Shown here one piece after another: positions 34,666-45,034 of a stretch of 64,000 nt of DNA (positions are counted from its first letter, which is position 1; each line of letters opens with the position of its first letter). This DNA comes from Gammaproteobacteria bacterium (GTDB lineage: Bacteria > Pseudomonadota > Gammaproteobacteria > Ga0077536), in contig JAJFJQ010000008.1 of NCBI GenBank assembly GCA_021773835.1, positions 1 to 64,000 of the forward strand, read 5' to 3'. The translations under genes were made by a program, and so were the position numbers. The notes under the pieces were generated by a model. It saw nothing but the letters and a program-made list of their open reading frames with translations, searched no databases and had not been told where the DNA came from.

Positions 34666-36522
34666 ATGAAATCCGCCATGTTGCGCCTTGGTATGCTCGC
34701 GATAATTTGTTTCAGTGCCCCTGTGTTCGCGGACGACCGCGACGGGGAAACGGTGTATAAGGCCGAATGCGCGAGTTGCCATGACTCGAACACGCCACGC
34801 ACGCCGTCGTTTTCGACGCTCACTGAACTCCAAACTAGCCGCATAGTAGGAGCGCTCGAAACCGGCGCCATGCGCCTCATTGGAACGTTCAATCTGACCG
34901 GGCCGGAACGCGTAGCGGTATCCGAATTTATTACCGGTAAACCCTACGACCAGAAATGGAACGACAGTGGCACCAATATGTGCAAGCCGGCATCTTGGCC
35001 CGCGACTGATCCGTTCGCCGCACCGTATTGGAACGGTTGGGGCAACGGCCTTGCGAATACACGCTTTCAGTCCGCCGACCGTGCAAACTTAGACGCCGCC
35101 GATGTGCCCAATCTTGAACTTAAATGGGCCTTCGCGTTTCCCGGTGAGACCTTCATGGAGTCGCAACCCACTGTTGTAGGCGGACGAATATTTATGGGCA
35201 GCCCGAATGGCACGGTGTATGCGCTCGATGCGAAAACCGGCTGCACTCATTGGCGCTTCAAGGCAAAGGGCCCGGTCAAAGCGCCGGTGAGCATTGCCTA
35301 TCTAAGAAACGGAAAGTACGGCGTGTTCTTCGGTGACCAAAGTGGTCGCGTGTATTCGCTCGATGCCGCCAGCGGTAGCTTGCGCTGGATGGACGTCGGA
35401 GACGATCACCCGAGTGCGCGAGTCACCGGCGGGGTCCAGATCCATAACGGCAGAGTGTATGTGCCGATGGCGTCATTCGAAGAAGTCTTGGCGATGGACC
35501 CTGATTACACTTGCTGTGTGTTTCGCGGCAGTGTGATCGCCTATGAAATAGACTCGGGTAAACGATTGTGGAAGCAGTTTACGATTGAACAACCCCCGAG
35601 CCCGATCGGTAGAGACACCAACGGCAAAGTGATGCACGGTCCTTCGGGTGCCGGCGTGTGGTCGGCTGTCACTATCGATCCGAAACGGCAGTTGATCTAC
35701 ATCGGCACCGGCGACAACTATTCGAACCCAGCGTCGGACACTAGTGATAGTGTTGTCGCGCTCGATTTGGACAGCGGCAAAATAACATGGATCTACCAAG
35801 GTCTCGGCGGCGACGCCTGGAACGTCGGCTGCATGGCCAAAGAGCAGGTGAATTGCCCACAGAATACTGGTCCTGACGAGGACATGGGCGCGTCACCGAT
35901 TTTAGCCACGCTTGCCGACGGCAGTAATGTACTCATCGGCGCGCAGAAATCCGGCGTTGCCCATGTACTCGATCCGGATGCCAAGGGCGCGCTTAAGTGG
36001 CAGAAAAAATTAGCCGAGGGCGGCGTCCAAGGCGGATTACAATGGGGCCAGGCGACTGATGGCCGGGCGCTTTATGCCTCTAGATCTGACGTCCGCTGGC
36101 TATCCGAGGAGGGCGTATTAAGCGACCAAATCCAACTCGATCCGAATGCCGGCGGTGGGCTCGTCGCGGTTGACCTTACCTCCGGCGAGATCCTATGGGA
36201 CGCACCACCGGTGAGCTGTGAAGGCCGCCCGCGCTGCAGCCCGGCTCAAGGCGCCGCCGTGACGGCGATCCCGGGCGTTGTTTTTTCCGGCTCACAAAGC
36301 GGTGAGATGCGTGCGTTCGAGTCCGCAACCGGAAAAGAGATCTGGCGCTTCGATACGCTACGCGAGTTCGACACGGTGAACGGCGCCAAGGGCCGGGGCG
36401 GATCGATCGACCAAGCAGGCACTGTGATCGTCAATGGGATGGTTTATTTCAATTCGGGTTATTCCAAATTCGGCGCAAATCCAGGCAACGTTTTGCTGAG
36501 TTTCGGCCTGCCAGGCTCGTAA
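34666..36522 (+). CDS. PQQ-type beta-propeller dehydrogenase with N-terminal cytochrome c
   Basis: 618 residues. A signal peptide (1-22, ending VFADD) precedes a class I cytochrome c domain with heme motif CASCHD, then an eight-bladed propeller with tryptophan-docking repeats such as GTVYALDAKTGCTHWRF, GRVYSLDAASGSLRW and SGEMRAFESATGKEIWRF. The arrangement resembles polyvinyl-alcohol dehydrogenase and related periplasmic alcohol dehydrogenases. A CysCys pair (YTCCVF) is present as in many quinoproteins. CAGGAGAG precedes the start. Substrate unknown. Confidence 0.92.
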   Translation: MKSAMLRLGMLAIICFSAPVFADDRDGETVYKAECASCHDSNTPRTPSFSTLTELQTSRIVGALETGAMRLIGTFNLTGPERVAVSEFITGKPYDQKWNDSGTNMCKPASWPATDPFAAPYWNGWGNGLANTRFQSADRANLDAADVPNLELKWAFAFPGETFMESQPTVVGGRIFMGSPNGTVYALDAKTGCTHWRFKAKGPVKAPVSIAYLRNGKYGVFFGDQSGRVYSLDAASGSLRWMDVGDDHPSARVTGGVQIHNGRVYVPMASFEEVLAMDPDYTCCVFRGSVIAYEIDSGKRLWKQFTIEQPPSPIGRDTNGKVMHGPSGAGVWSAVTIDPKRQLIYIGTGDNYSNPASDTSDSVVALDLDSGKITWIYQGLGGDAWNVGCMAKEQVNCPQNTGPDEDMGASPILATLADGSNVLIGAQKSGVAHVLDPDAKGALKWQKKLAEGGVQGGLQWGQATDGRALYASRSDVRWLSEEGVLSDQIQLDPNAGGGLVAVDLTSGEILWDAPPVSCEGRPRCSPAQGAAVTAIPGVVFSGSQSGEMRAFESATGKEIWRFDTLREFDTVNGAKGRGGSIDQAGTVIVNGMVYFNSGYSKFGANPGNVLLSFGLPGS

Positions 36523-36582
36523 ATTGCCTATGGCCTGATCACGAGTACCGGAATACCGTGGAAATCACGCGCCGTTTATCAC

Positions 36583-37956
36583 TTAAAGCCGGCGGGTAAA
36601 TTGATACGCCTTTAGCGCGGCATTGAAGAGTTTCGGATGCCGTTGCAACCACGGGCGGATCCGGGATTGGCTTCCAGTTTCAAGCAGGTGCAAAAGATAG
36701 TGCATTGGCGCGCGACGGCGATACGTTGCGAAATATGCGGCGAGTTCCGCCTCGGTACGCGCGAGACCATTGTCGGCGTACTTTGGCACGAGCGGCATAA
36801 AATGTGGGTATAAGGTTTGCGTTGACCAGTCGCCGTGCAAGGTCGTTTTCGCGTAATTACCGATCATCAAATCGTCGAATAAACAGTGTTCAACTGCCGT
36901 CATCAGTGAATGGCGTGGTAGTTCGAATGTCACCCCCCGGTTTACCCGCGCCGAGTTGCCAACAGAGACCGTGAAGTCGTGTCCGCCAACGCGCAAAGTC
37001 ACATAGTCGAGCTTGGTCGATAGTGCGGCGATGTCGGTAAAATATTTCGTGATTTTCTGTTTATCTTCCGCTTCCAACACATCTGCCCAGTTATCATCGA
37101 ATGCTTCTGGCGCAAACAGTTGAACCTCGACCGCGGGCGGATTGAGTTCCTCAAAGGTTCCGCTCGAGCAGTCCCAGCGGATAAACGCGGGTAGCATTTC
37201 CGTAACACCTTCACCCCATCCATCTAGATAAGCCGAAAGCGGTGTCGTAAATTCATTCGCCCACGCGCTATCCGAGCGTTGATAGACATGGAAGGAGCTA
37301 AACGGTACGAAGTAGCGGGGTTGGTAATATTCCGTATAGAAACGGATCTTGCGTCCAACCTGAATGTCTTTGATCCGAGGCGGTATGCGGACATCGTGTT
37401 CGTTGTGATAGTTGATCATATTGGCGTCGCCGTAGCCGGCGATCTTGAGCATAAACGAATGCTCGTATGCTTTTACAATCTGTTTAACTTTGCGTTTCCA
37501 AAAAAATGCCTCATGCGATGAGTCGTTGAGGTTAATGAGCAAATGGCCGTCGACATCAATAAGTAGCACCGCGTCCTGGTTGTAATCCGATAAGCTCATT
37601 ACTTTCACGCGTGGGCTAAGCGTCATCCATTCGGCGTCACGCAACACCTGCACGCTAAAACCACTTGCGCGCAGGCCATCTTCGATACGGCCACCGGCAT
37701 GGTTCGGCAACAGCAAGGTCGCTGCGCGCAACTGCTCCAAGCACGGTCCGCTCAAGTGATCGGGATGACCGTGGCTAATAAATATGTAGGGGCAGGCTTT
37801 GATGTGATCGATCTGCTCGGCCGGAACATGATGCGACAGCCCCCAGCTCCCGAAATAGGCATCACCCTCAAACCAGGGGTCGGTCGCGAGCAACGGTTTG
37901 TCGTCGTGAACGATCACCGTTGCGTTGCCAATAGTCTCGAATCCAATCATGGTCAT
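36583..37956 (-). CDS. Metallo-beta-lactamase-fold hydrolase
   Basis: 457 residues from Met at 37956; the frame extends to 38052 but would overlap the preceding gene. The metal motif HGHPDH (in FISHGHPDHLSG) is intact, with DPWFEGDAYFGSWG upstream and LLINLNDSSHEAF as later ligand candidates. A long C-terminal domain (about 230-457) is not typical of lactamases and may bind lipid or sugar. The family contains NAPE-phospholipase D-like and CMP-sialic-type hydroxylase-like enzymes; the substrate is unknown. Possibly co-transcribed with the SGNH hydrolase gene. Confidence 0.88.
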   Translation of the reverse strand: MTMIGFETIGNATVIVHDDKPLLATDPWFEGDAYFGSWGLSHHVPAEQIDHIKACPYIFISHGHPDHLSGPCLEQLRAATLLLPNHAGGRIEDGLRASGFSVQVLRDAEWMTLSPRVKVMSLSDYNQDAVLLIDVDGHLLINLNDSSHEAFFWKRKVKQIVKAYEHSFMLKIAGYGDANMINYHNEHDVRIPPRIKDIQVGRKIRFYTEYYQPRYFVPFSSFHVYQRSDSAWANEFTTPLSAYLDGWGEGVTEMLPAFIRWDCSSGTFEELNPPAVEVQLFAPEAFDDNWADVLEAEDKQKITKYFTDIAALSTKLDYVTLRVGGHDFTVSVGNSARVNRGVTFELPRHSLMTAVEHCLFDDLMIGNYAKTTLHGDWSTQTLYPHFMPLVPKYADNGLARTEAELAAYFATYRRRAPMHYLLHLLETGSQSRIRPWLQRHPKLFNAALKAYQFTRRL

Positions 37957-38005
37957 TTTTGCGGGATCAATTTTGACGCGCGACAATCGTGCTCGCGCGA
38001 GTTCC

Positions 38006-39133
38006 TCAATTATTAATATGTTCCCAGAGTATTTCCGCCAAGCGACGCTCACCCGCCGCGTTTAGATGCCCGTCTACCGCCCAATAATATCGCTTTGCAT
38101 CGGCGGCGCCCGATATCTCATCAATTAGGTCGACAACCGCTAAACCGAGATCCCGAGCGCAAGCAGCGACACCTGATCCAGCCACGGCGCTTTCAGACCA
38201 CCTAGCTAAAAAACCATCTGCTACCGCGTGTTTTGGGTAGAAAATGACGATGTCGAATTGCGCGCCGAGCGCGCGCGTCTCTTTCGCCACCGCTTCGATC
38301 CAGCCGCAACTACGATTAAGAACGGCCGGCCTCAAGCTTAGACGATAGCGCGTGCGCACGACTAGACCGCGGAGATTAAGCGTGCGGTAAACGCGACTGT
38401 GCCACAGCGGGCCTGGATGCGCCTCGCGTAACCAGCTTTTCATCTGGTCCACCCTATCGTTCGAAAACTGATATTCGCCGGCGGGGGTGATTGTCGCCGC
38501 ATAATTCGACAGAAAATCGTTACCAACGAAAAAACCAAGTATCACGCGATCCGGACGCAACGCTGCGCCGAAACGTCGCAGGACCGCTAGCGCCTGGGCA
38601 GTATCGTAGCCACGCACGGCGAAATTGTATGCCTCCACCGGGGTACTGTTTGCATCTGAACGCGACAATTTCATTAGCCGGTTCGCTACGCGGTCGTCCT
38701 CCTGCGTCCCAACGCCCTCAAACATTGAATCGCCCAGTAACACAAGGCGTTGTACATCATTGCTCAGTGGCGACAATTCCCGCGTACGAAAGCCCAAACT
38801 ATTGGTTAACACTTCGTACTCAAACTCCGGTGTCTTTATCGTGCGACGCACGTTCGGCCGGTGCTTAAAACCGAGAATAGGATCGAAGTTCGGATGATTA
38901 CGTCCTACCCCGGTATCTGAATTCAACACGCGCCCATAGAGCGCCTGCAGATAAACATCGTTGTCCGAGATTTGTGGCCACATAATGCGCGCACCAAACT
39001 CAGCCGCAACGACCACGACAAGCGTTAATAATGCGAACAATACCGCGTAGAAGCTAAGCGTACGGCTCCGGCTACGGTTTGACCTCGCACTCCCCGAATC
39101 TCGTGTATTGGTATTTGTCACCGGCCGTCCCAA
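38006..39133 (-). CDS. Membrane-anchored SGNH/GDSL hydrolase
   Basis: 375 residues from TTG 39133 (a GTG at 39121 is equally possible). An N-terminal helix (LSFYAVLFALLTLVVVVAAEF) precedes the esterase domain. Block I is VLLGDSMFEGVG with the nucleophile Ser, block III is FFVGNDFLSNY, and the catalytic Asp/His block is YWAVDGHLNAAGERRLA. It probably acts on a periplasmic ester such as an acetylated polysaccharide. The stop is 49 bases before the metallo-beta-lactamase start. Confidence 0.9.
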   Translation of the reverse strand: MGRPVTNTNTRDSGSARSNRSRSRTLSFYAVLFALLTLVVVVAAEFGARIMWPQISDNDVYLQALYGRVLNSDTGVGRNHPNFDPILGFKHRPNVRRTIKTPEFEYEVLTNSLGFRTRELSPLSNDVQRLVLLGDSMFEGVGTQEDDRVANRLMKLSRSDANSTPVEAYNFAVRGYDTAQALAVLRRFGAALRPDRVILGFFVGNDFLSNYAATITPAGEYQFSNDRVDQMKSWLREAHPGPLWHSRVYRTLNLRGLVVRTRYRLSLRPAVLNRSCGWIEAVAKETRALGAQFDIVIFYPKHAVADGFLARWSESAVAGSGVAACARDLGLAVVDLIDEISGAADAKRYYWAVDGHLNAAGERRLAEILWEHINN

Positions 39134-39166
39134 GGCACGCGCGAGGGCGATAGACTCATGTCACGA

Positions 39167-39664
39167 TTATTTGATCACCTGCGTCGCGATATCCGGCACC
39201 ACATGTACTAAATCGATATCAAGACCGGCCTGCGTAATTTCTTGTAGTTCAAAAATATTACCATCAGGATCACGGGCATAGGTGGTCCTGACATTACCCT
39301 CGTAATCTAATGGTTCGGTATGAAACTCCACTCCGGCGGCTAACAGTCGCTCGTATTCATGGTCGACGTCGAGCACGTCAAAACAGATATGCGTCAAACC
39401 CGCATCACATGCCGGCCGATTCGGGATCGGATCCTTGCCTACTGGGTTGGTGTACTGAAATATCTCAACGAAGGTGTTGCCGGCACGTAACAGTGCTGTC
39501 CTAACGGCGCTGTCCTTTAGACCGGTGACCTTGTCTGGAATTTTACTACCGATGTCCCAGTCGTAGCTGGCCGCAAAGGGCAAACCGATCAGATCGCGGT
39601 AAAAATGCAACATTTCGTCAAAATTGTTAGTAGATATAGAGATATGGTGTACGCCTCGGATCAC
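39167..39664 (-). CDS. VOC-family (glyoxalase-like) protein
   Basis: 165 residues. The GTG start has AGGAGG 6 bases upstream. IRGVHHISISTNNFDEMLHFYRD carries the first His ligand, LTHICFDVLDVDHEYERL the second, and DPDGNIFELQEI the Glu ligand. Likely an isomerase, lyase or dioxygenase of small aliphatic or aromatic substrates. Single gene facing the same way as its neighbours. Confidence 0.92.
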   Translation of the reverse strand: MIRGVHHISISTNNFDEMLHFYRDLIGLPFAASYDWDIGSKIPDKVTGLKDSAVRTALLRAGNTFVEIFQYTNPVGKDPIPNRPACDAGLTHICFDVLDVDHEYERLLAAGVEFHTEPLDYEGNVRTTYARDPDGNIFELQEITQAGLDIDLVHVVPDIATQVIK

Positions 39665-39801
39665 GACAGTCCTCCTATTAGTAAATCTGTTCGTGCGTCA
39701 ATATGACAGTTCCTTTGGCGCAAACCAATAAAACATTAATGTGTCATTTAACGGATCTGAGCGGTACGCCATCCGGCCAACCGACGAGCGCTTTGAGTTG
39801 T

Positions 39802-40791
39802 CTACGCGAGAAGCGGAAGTACTTCCGAGGCTGCTTTTTCTAATAACTCGGCTGCCGAGGCTGTCGGCTGCGGTAGCAACACCAGGTTATCGACGCCGGC
39901 TGCGCCGAATCGTCTGATTTGCTCCGCACATTGTTGCGGGGTCCCAGCCACTGCCAACTCATCGAGCCAGCTATCCGGGAAATGATCTTGCACATACGCC
40001 ACGCCGCCCGTTTCAAGCAGCTGCAGAAGATGGTCGGTGTAGTCATAAACATCGACATGCGCTGTCTTGCCGCAGATACCTAAATAAAAGCCTATTAGCG
40101 GGCGAACCGCCTGACGCGCGATCTCGCTATCGTCGTCAACCGAAAATACGACATAGCAGGTGATCTCATGGTCAATATCGCGGCCGCTTTTCAGCGCGCT
40201 CTCGCGCATTAGCAATTTGGCGTGCTCGATAAACTTTGGTCCAGCGGTATTCCCAGCGATAAAGCCATCAGCGAGCGAACCGGTTAGTGCAATCATACGA
40301 TTGTTCATCGCACCGATATGGATCGGAATCGGTACCGATGGCGGATGGATCAACTGCGCATTATTAAACTCGAAGTATTCGCCCTTGGTCGAATATTCTT
40401 CACCGTTGAACAGCGCGCGCAGCGCCGTTACGCACTCAGTCATTGCGCCGATTGGAGACTTTGGCGCAAGGCCCATTTGCTGAAGCCACGATACGACGCC
40501 AAGTCCGATCCCGAAATTAAATCGCTCTGGATACAGCTCGGTGATCGTTGCGACCTCCATGGCCAGTAGCGCCGGATGGCGTGTCTGGGTTGCCAGAATA
40601 CCGGAGCCCACCTGGACCCGAGACGTCGCATTCAAGGCTGCGAGCACGCCCGCAATACCACCGGTGTAGAAGTAATCCTCGATGACCCAGATATCGTCAA
40701 ATCCAAGCGCTTCGGCCTTTGCCGCCGTGGCTCGTATTTCCTGGGCACTGGAGGTGCCGCCGGACTGAACGCCGATCTTTATCCGCCGCAT
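39802..40791 (-). CDS. LLM-class flavin-dependent oxidoreductase
   Basis: 329 residues from Met at 40791 (a longer frame starts at 40884 without homology). RIKIGVQSGGTSSAQEIRATAAKAEALGFDDIWVIEDYF, ATQTRHPALLAMEVATI, and FNFGIGLGVVSWLQQMG fit F420- or FMN-dependent luciferase-like enzymes; AVAGTPQQCAEQIRRFGAAGV is the C-terminal signature. Cofactor and substrate not determinable. It diverges from the molybdopterin enzyme gene. Confidence 0.93.
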   Translation of the reverse strand: MRRIKIGVQSGGTSSAQEIRATAAKAEALGFDDIWVIEDYFYTGGIAGVLAALNATSRVQVGSGILATQTRHPALLAMEVATITELYPERFNFGIGLGVVSWLQQMGLAPKSPIGAMTECVTALRALFNGEEYSTKGEYFEFNNAQLIHPPSVPIPIHIGAMNNRMIALTGSLADGFIAGNTAGPKFIEHAKLLMRESALKSGRDIDHEITCYVVFSVDDDSEIARQAVRPLIGFYLGICGKTAHVDVYDYTDHLLQLLETGGVAYVQDHFPDSWLDELAVAGTPQQCAEQIRRFGAAGVDNLVLLPQPTASAAELLEKAASEVLPLLA

Positions 40792-41012
40792 GGCATTGAG
40801 ACCATTAAGATTACGTCTGCCTTCAGTATAGAACTTTCGTCGCCTGTGTTCTGCCGGGTCAATACATTGGAGAACGCCTAGCACTATCGATGTTCGGTCG
40901 ATCGTCCCAGGGTTCCTCCTAGGCCTTGACGCCGCCGCGCTCGCCTATAGACGTGCAGGACCACTGGCGCTTTGGTAGGCTGCCTTCTGTCCAAACTGTT
41001 TGGAGCCACCAA

Positions 41013-43271
41013 ATGTCCGAATGGCACGCAACCGCCTGCATGTTGTGCGAGAACAATTGCGGCATTGAAGTAAAGCTGAGCGACGATGGTCGCCGCATCG
41101 AAAAGGTGCGCGGCGACGCAGCGCACCCCGCCTCCAAGGGCTACTTGTGCCAGAAGGCATCACGCATCGATCTCTATCAAAACGGCCCCGCCCGTGTGAC
41201 CCACCCACTACGACGAACTGCCGACGGCGACTACGAACGAGTCGACTGGGACACCGCGATCAAAGAAGTTGCCGCGCGCCTTGCGGCCGTTCGGGACGAA
41301 TACGGTGGTGACAAAGTTTTCTACTTCGGCGGTGGCGGTCAAGGTAATCACCTACCCGGCGCCTACGGGGTTAGTACGCAGTCTGCACTTGGTGGGATCT
41401 ACCGCTCCAATGCGCTAGCGCAAGAAAAGACCGGCGAAGCCTGGGTCGCCGCCTCGATGTTCGGCGCTTACGTGCGTACAGGGGATTTCGACAATTGCGA
41501 GGTGGCCGTATTCATCGGTAAAAACCCATGGCATTCACACGGGGTAAACCGTGCGCGGATTACCTTGCACGAGATTGCGAAGGACCCCGAACGTACGCTT
41601 GTCGTATTCGATCCGCGGGTTTCCGAAACCGCCGAACTCGCCGACTTCCACATTCAACTAAAACCCGGCACCGACGCTTGGGTACTCGCAGCTTTGATTG
41701 CCATCATCCTCGAGGAAAATATCGCGCACGATGATTGGATCGCAGAACATGTGAGCGGCTTCGATAGTGTCCGCCCATTGTTTGATCGTGTGGCGGTCGC
41801 ACAATATTGCGAATGGAGCGGCGTAGATGAGACCCAGTTACGGCTTCTTGCGCGACGCTTGGCGGGAGCGAAAAGTGTCGCATGGTACGAGGATCTCGGG
41901 GTGCAGATGAATCGCCACTCGACGCTGGTTAGCTACATCCACCGTCTCGCTTGGCTGGTTACCGGTAGCTTTGGCAAAGCCGGCTCTCAATTTGTGATCA
42001 ATCCTTTACGCCCGTTGGTGAATAGCAACCCCAGCCTTGCCCGAAAATCACCAGTTGCCGACAAACCGCTGCTTGGCAACCTGGTGCCGTGCAACGTGAT
42101 CGCAGAAGAAATTCTGTCGGGCCATCCGGATCGTTATCGCGCGATGATTATCGAGACTGCCAACCCCGCACATTCGCTTGCCGATTCCGGCAAGTTTATC
42201 GAAGCGATGCGTAAACTCGACTTCAGTGTTGTGATCGATGTTGCCATGACCGAGACCGCGCGGCATGCCGATTACATTCTGCCAACCGCGACCCAGTACG
42301 AAAAGGCCGAGGCCACGTTTTTCAACTTCGAGTTCCCTCACAACTATTTTCACTTGCGCCACCCGATTATGGCCCCACCGGCCGACGCCGATGTCTTAAC
42401 CGAAGCAGAGATCCACGCACGCATTATCGAAGAGCTCGGTGAGATGCCCGAGGAAGTCGAAGGCTTGCGTAAAACGCTGGAACATCAAGGCCGCGAGGCC
42501 TTCGCGCAGGCGTTCAATGTTGCCCAAGCGAATAACCCGGCTGTACGCCGGCTTGCCCCGGTGGTGTTGTACCGGTCGCTCGGCGCTTGTCTGCCAGAGA
42601 ACGTCGCCCCCGCTGCGGCGCTATGGGGTGTTGCCCATTTTGTCGCGCAACGCGAGCCCGGCGCACTGCAACGTGCCGGACTTGAAGGTGAAGGTAGCAC
42701 CCTTGGCGACGCATTATTTAATCGCATCATCGACAGCCCCCGGGGTTTCACCTTCTCGGTTGATGAATACGAGATGTCGTGGGAGCGCGTGCGTACCGCC
42801 GATGGGCGTATCAATGCGAAGGTCGAGCATCTCATTTCAAGTATCGAGGATCTCGCCAACGGACCGCAGGCGATCACGAGTCCGGAATATCCATTCGTAT
42901 TGTCGGCCGGTGAACGTCGTGCCTATACCGCCAATACGATATTTCGTGATCCGGATTGGCGTAGAAAAGACCGCGACGGTGCGCTCCGGATGTGTCCCGC
43001 AGATGCCGCACGCTTGTCGTTAAATGACGGCGACGTCGCCAAACTCAGCACCGTAAGCGGTCATACAGAAGTTGTGGTGGAGATCTCCGAACGCATGCAA
43101 CCGGGACATGTCTCTCTACCGAATGGTATGGGCTTAGATAATGCCAGCGGTGCGGGCAAGTTATCACGCGTTGGAACGGCACCGAATGAACTTACCGCAT
43201 CCGGGCATCGAGATTTTTTCGCCGGCACCCCATGGCATAAGATGGTACCAGCGCAGATCGAAGCGGCATGA
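41013..43271 (+). CDS. Molybdopterin-dependent oxidoreductase
   Basis: 752 residues from Met at 41013 (GGAG upstream). The N-terminal 4Fe-4S site is CMLCENNC with a distant GYLCQKA. The Moco domains include VFIGKNPWHSHG, LVVFDPRVSETAELADFHIQLKPGTDAW, RHADYILPTATQYEKAEAT and the C-terminal dinucleotide-binding domain (LSAGERRAYTANTIFRDPDWR). No Cys or Sec metal ligand is obvious in the expected loop (SNALAQEKTGEAWV). A stand-alone catalytic subunit of the formate-dehydrogenase/nitrate-reductase superfamily; the substrate is unknown. Confidence 0.92.
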   Translation: MSEWHATACMLCENNCGIEVKLSDDGRRIEKVRGDAAHPASKGYLCQKASRIDLYQNGPARVTHPLRRTADGDYERVDWDTAIKEVAARLAAVRDEYGGDKVFYFGGGGQGNHLPGAYGVSTQSALGGIYRSNALAQEKTGEAWVAASMFGAYVRTGDFDNCEVAVFIGKNPWHSHGVNRARITLHEIAKDPERTLVVFDPRVSETAELADFHIQLKPGTDAWVLAALIAIILEENIAHDDWIAEHVSGFDSVRPLFDRVAVAQYCEWSGVDETQLRLLARRLAGAKSVAWYEDLGVQMNRHSTLVSYIHRLAWLVTGSFGKAGSQFVINPLRPLVNSNPSLARKSPVADKPLLGNLVPCNVIAEEILSGHPDRYRAMIIETANPAHSLADSGKFIEAMRKLDFSVVIDVAMTETARHADYILPTATQYEKAEATFFNFEFPHNYFHLRHPIMAPPADADVLTEAEIHARIIEELGEMPEEVEGLRKTLEHQGREAFAQAFNVAQANNPAVRRLAPVVLYRSLGACLPENVAPAAALWGVAHFVAQREPGALQRAGLEGEGSTLGDALFNRIIDSPRGFTFSVDEYEMSWERVRTADGRINAKVEHLISSIEDLANGPQAITSPEYPFVLSAGERRAYTANTIFRDPDWRRKDRDGALRMCPADAARLSLNDGDVAKLSTVSGHTEVVVEISERMQPGHVSLPNGMGLDNASGAGKLSRVGTAPNELTASGHRDFFAGTPWHKMVPAQIEAA

Positions 43272-43286
43272 ATACCGTCCTTGCAG

Positions 43287-43811
43287 TTAATGCTTGATCT
43301 TCCAGCCCCCACCCTGCTTGATAAAGGTCATAAACGACTCTTCGCTGTAGCCGGGGTCGGCTTTAATACCGGAACGCACCACGACCGTGCGTATTTCGTT
43401 TTCTGAGATCGCTTCCCGGCTTTTCAGTTCGATATTTCTAATAAGCCATTCGGGTGGCGCATTTCTTTCCGTGTTCCAAGTTTGCCGGGCAAACAGTTCC
43501 GCCGCGCTCATTTCACGCAGCTCCGCCAGTGGAATCTTTTCGCCAAAAGAAATCATCAGCGCGTTTTCTCGATGTTCCTCATTCTCAACGTCATCCAATA
43601 CGGCATTGCGAAGATTGTTGAGATATTCGTCGCTGTACATTTCGGCAAGGACGATATGACACGTAAGATCGCAAGATTTTGATTGTAGCCGCTGCATCTC
43701 TTCGAGCAGCGCCTCGGGGCTTGCATAGCCATCGGCCAGCACCGAGCTTGGACAAAGTAAAATTAAAACGATAACGCCGAAAATCCGCGGGATCTGACCG
43801 ATATCCCTCAT
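43287..43811 (-). CDS. Secreted hypothetical protein
   Basis: 174 residues. A signal peptide ends at VLADG; the mature part is helical with Cys pair SKSCDLTCH and a C-terminal FMTFIKQGGGWKIKH, a short DUF-like beta-strand pattern. Its ATG overlaps the stop of the Rieske oxygenase gene (ATGA), so translation is probably coupled. Function unknown. Confidence 0.75.
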   Translation of the reverse strand: MRDIGQIPRIFGVIVLILLCPSSVLADGYASPEALLEEMQRLQSKSCDLTCHIVLAEMYSDEYLNNLRNAVLDDVENEEHRENALMISFGEKIPLAELREMSAAELFARQTWNTERNAPPEWLIRNIELKSREAISENEIRTVVVRSGIKADPGYSEESFMTFIKQGGGWKIKH

Positions 43812-45034
43812 TCGACGAATGTCTCAAGTACCGGCGCAATACGCAATTCGGCGGGTACCTGCTCGATACCGATACGACGATCGATTTCCTCGTGCCAATG
43901 GTAGATCCGGCGCTCCTGGTAACTCAGCGGAACGCCGCGGAAGCCAGGCGATTCGAGGGTTTTCTGCATTGGCTCAGCGAGCTGTATGTCTTCATCTACA
44001 ATACGATCAAAGTTTGCGATCCGGGTATCCCAGAGCGGATCGCGTTCGCCACCGCCCCAATCGGGCGCGAACCACAACACTTCCATTGCCGATGTGCGGA
44101 TGGTCTTCGGCCAGATCGCAACACAAGGTATGCCGGTTGGTGCGATCGGCCAGATCATATTCGGAAACACGCTGTAGCTCGGATTGAAGTCGCGTTCTAT
44201 CTCAGTGCTGTTGTCCATCGCGGGCATACCGACGGTACCAGGATCGACCCAATCTGCACGGCGGTTAGGCGACAGCATCATCGAATGACCATTCTTCCAC
44301 AGGTGCACACTGGTACCCTGACTGTCGAAGATACGGTCGGTGGTACCTGGGTGCAGCAACTTGAAATGATAGGCCTCAAGAAAGTTTTCCATCAGGACTT
44401 TCGCATTGCAACTCACGTCGAATTCTCGACGATTGACCAGGCGGAGGCTCTCCAGCGGCAGGTGGCGGACGAAGCGCGCAAGCGGTGCGACAAAATCACC
44501 CAGCGGCTCTGCATTGACATCCTCGCAAACAAACACCCAGTTGGCGAAACGTTCGCAGCGCACAGGAATGAGCCCCCGACAAGCTTTGTCGACGCCGAGC
44601 CAATCGCGCGGTTCGGTCATTGCGCGTAGCGCACCTTGTCGGTCGTAGGCCCAACCGTGATAGCCGCAAACCAAGGATTTGCCGGCGCGACCACTCGGGT
44701 TTCGAACAACCGGTGCGCCGCGATGGCGACAAGTGTTGTAGAACGCGCGAACTTCGCCATCGTCACCATGAATAATTAAGATCGGCGCGCTGCCGTGTGT
44801 CCATACCAAATAGCTGCCGGGCTCGGGCAATTGGTCGATATGCGCGGCATACAGCCAGGTACGTTGCCACAACGTCGCCCGTTCGAGGGCAAAAAACGCT
44901 TCGTCAATATAGCGGCCTGCCGGCACATCCGGTAGATCGGGGAATCCATCTGGCCTACTTGTACGGGCGCGTTCGCGTTCGACGCGAGTGATCCATTCTT
45001 TTATCGTTGTCTCATCGAGGCCTAAACTGCTCAT
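43808..45034 (-). CDS. Rieske-type ring-hydroxylating oxygenase alpha subunit
   Basis: 408 residues. The Rieske site is complete: C102-x-H104 (TCRHRG) and C123-x2-H126 (CGYHGW). The mononuclear iron site is in ENFLEAYHFKLLHPG (two His) with an Asp in DEDIQLAEPM. It should hydroxylate aromatics or related compounds using electrons from a reductase not seen here. It is coupled to the secreted protein gene downstream by ATGA overlap. Confidence 0.95.
   Translation of the reverse strand: MSSLGLDETTIKEWITRVERERARTSRPDGFPDLPDVPAGRYIDEAFFALERATLWQRTWLYAAHIDQLPEPGSYLVWTHGSAPILIIHGDDGEVRAFYNTCRHRGAPVVRNPSGRAGKSLVCGYHGWAYDRQGALRAMTEPRDWLGVDKACRGLIPVRCERFANWVFVCEDVNAEPLGDFVAPLARFVRHLPLESLRLVNRREFDVSCNAKVLMENFLEAYHFKLLHPGTTDRIFDSQGTSVHLWKNGHSMMLSPNRRADWVDPGTVGMPAMDNSTEIERDFNPSYSVFPNMIWPIAPTGIPCVAIWPKTIRTSAMEVLWFAPDWGGGERDPLWDTRIANFDRIVDEDIQLAEPMQKTLESPGFRGVPLSYQERRIYHWHEEIDRRIGIEQVPAELRIAPVLETFVE

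Noticed and set aside
34666-36522. A third selenoprotein near the cytochrome/PQQ gene
   Set aside because: The reading frame is complete without internal TGA, and the neighbouring stops show no conserved continuation.
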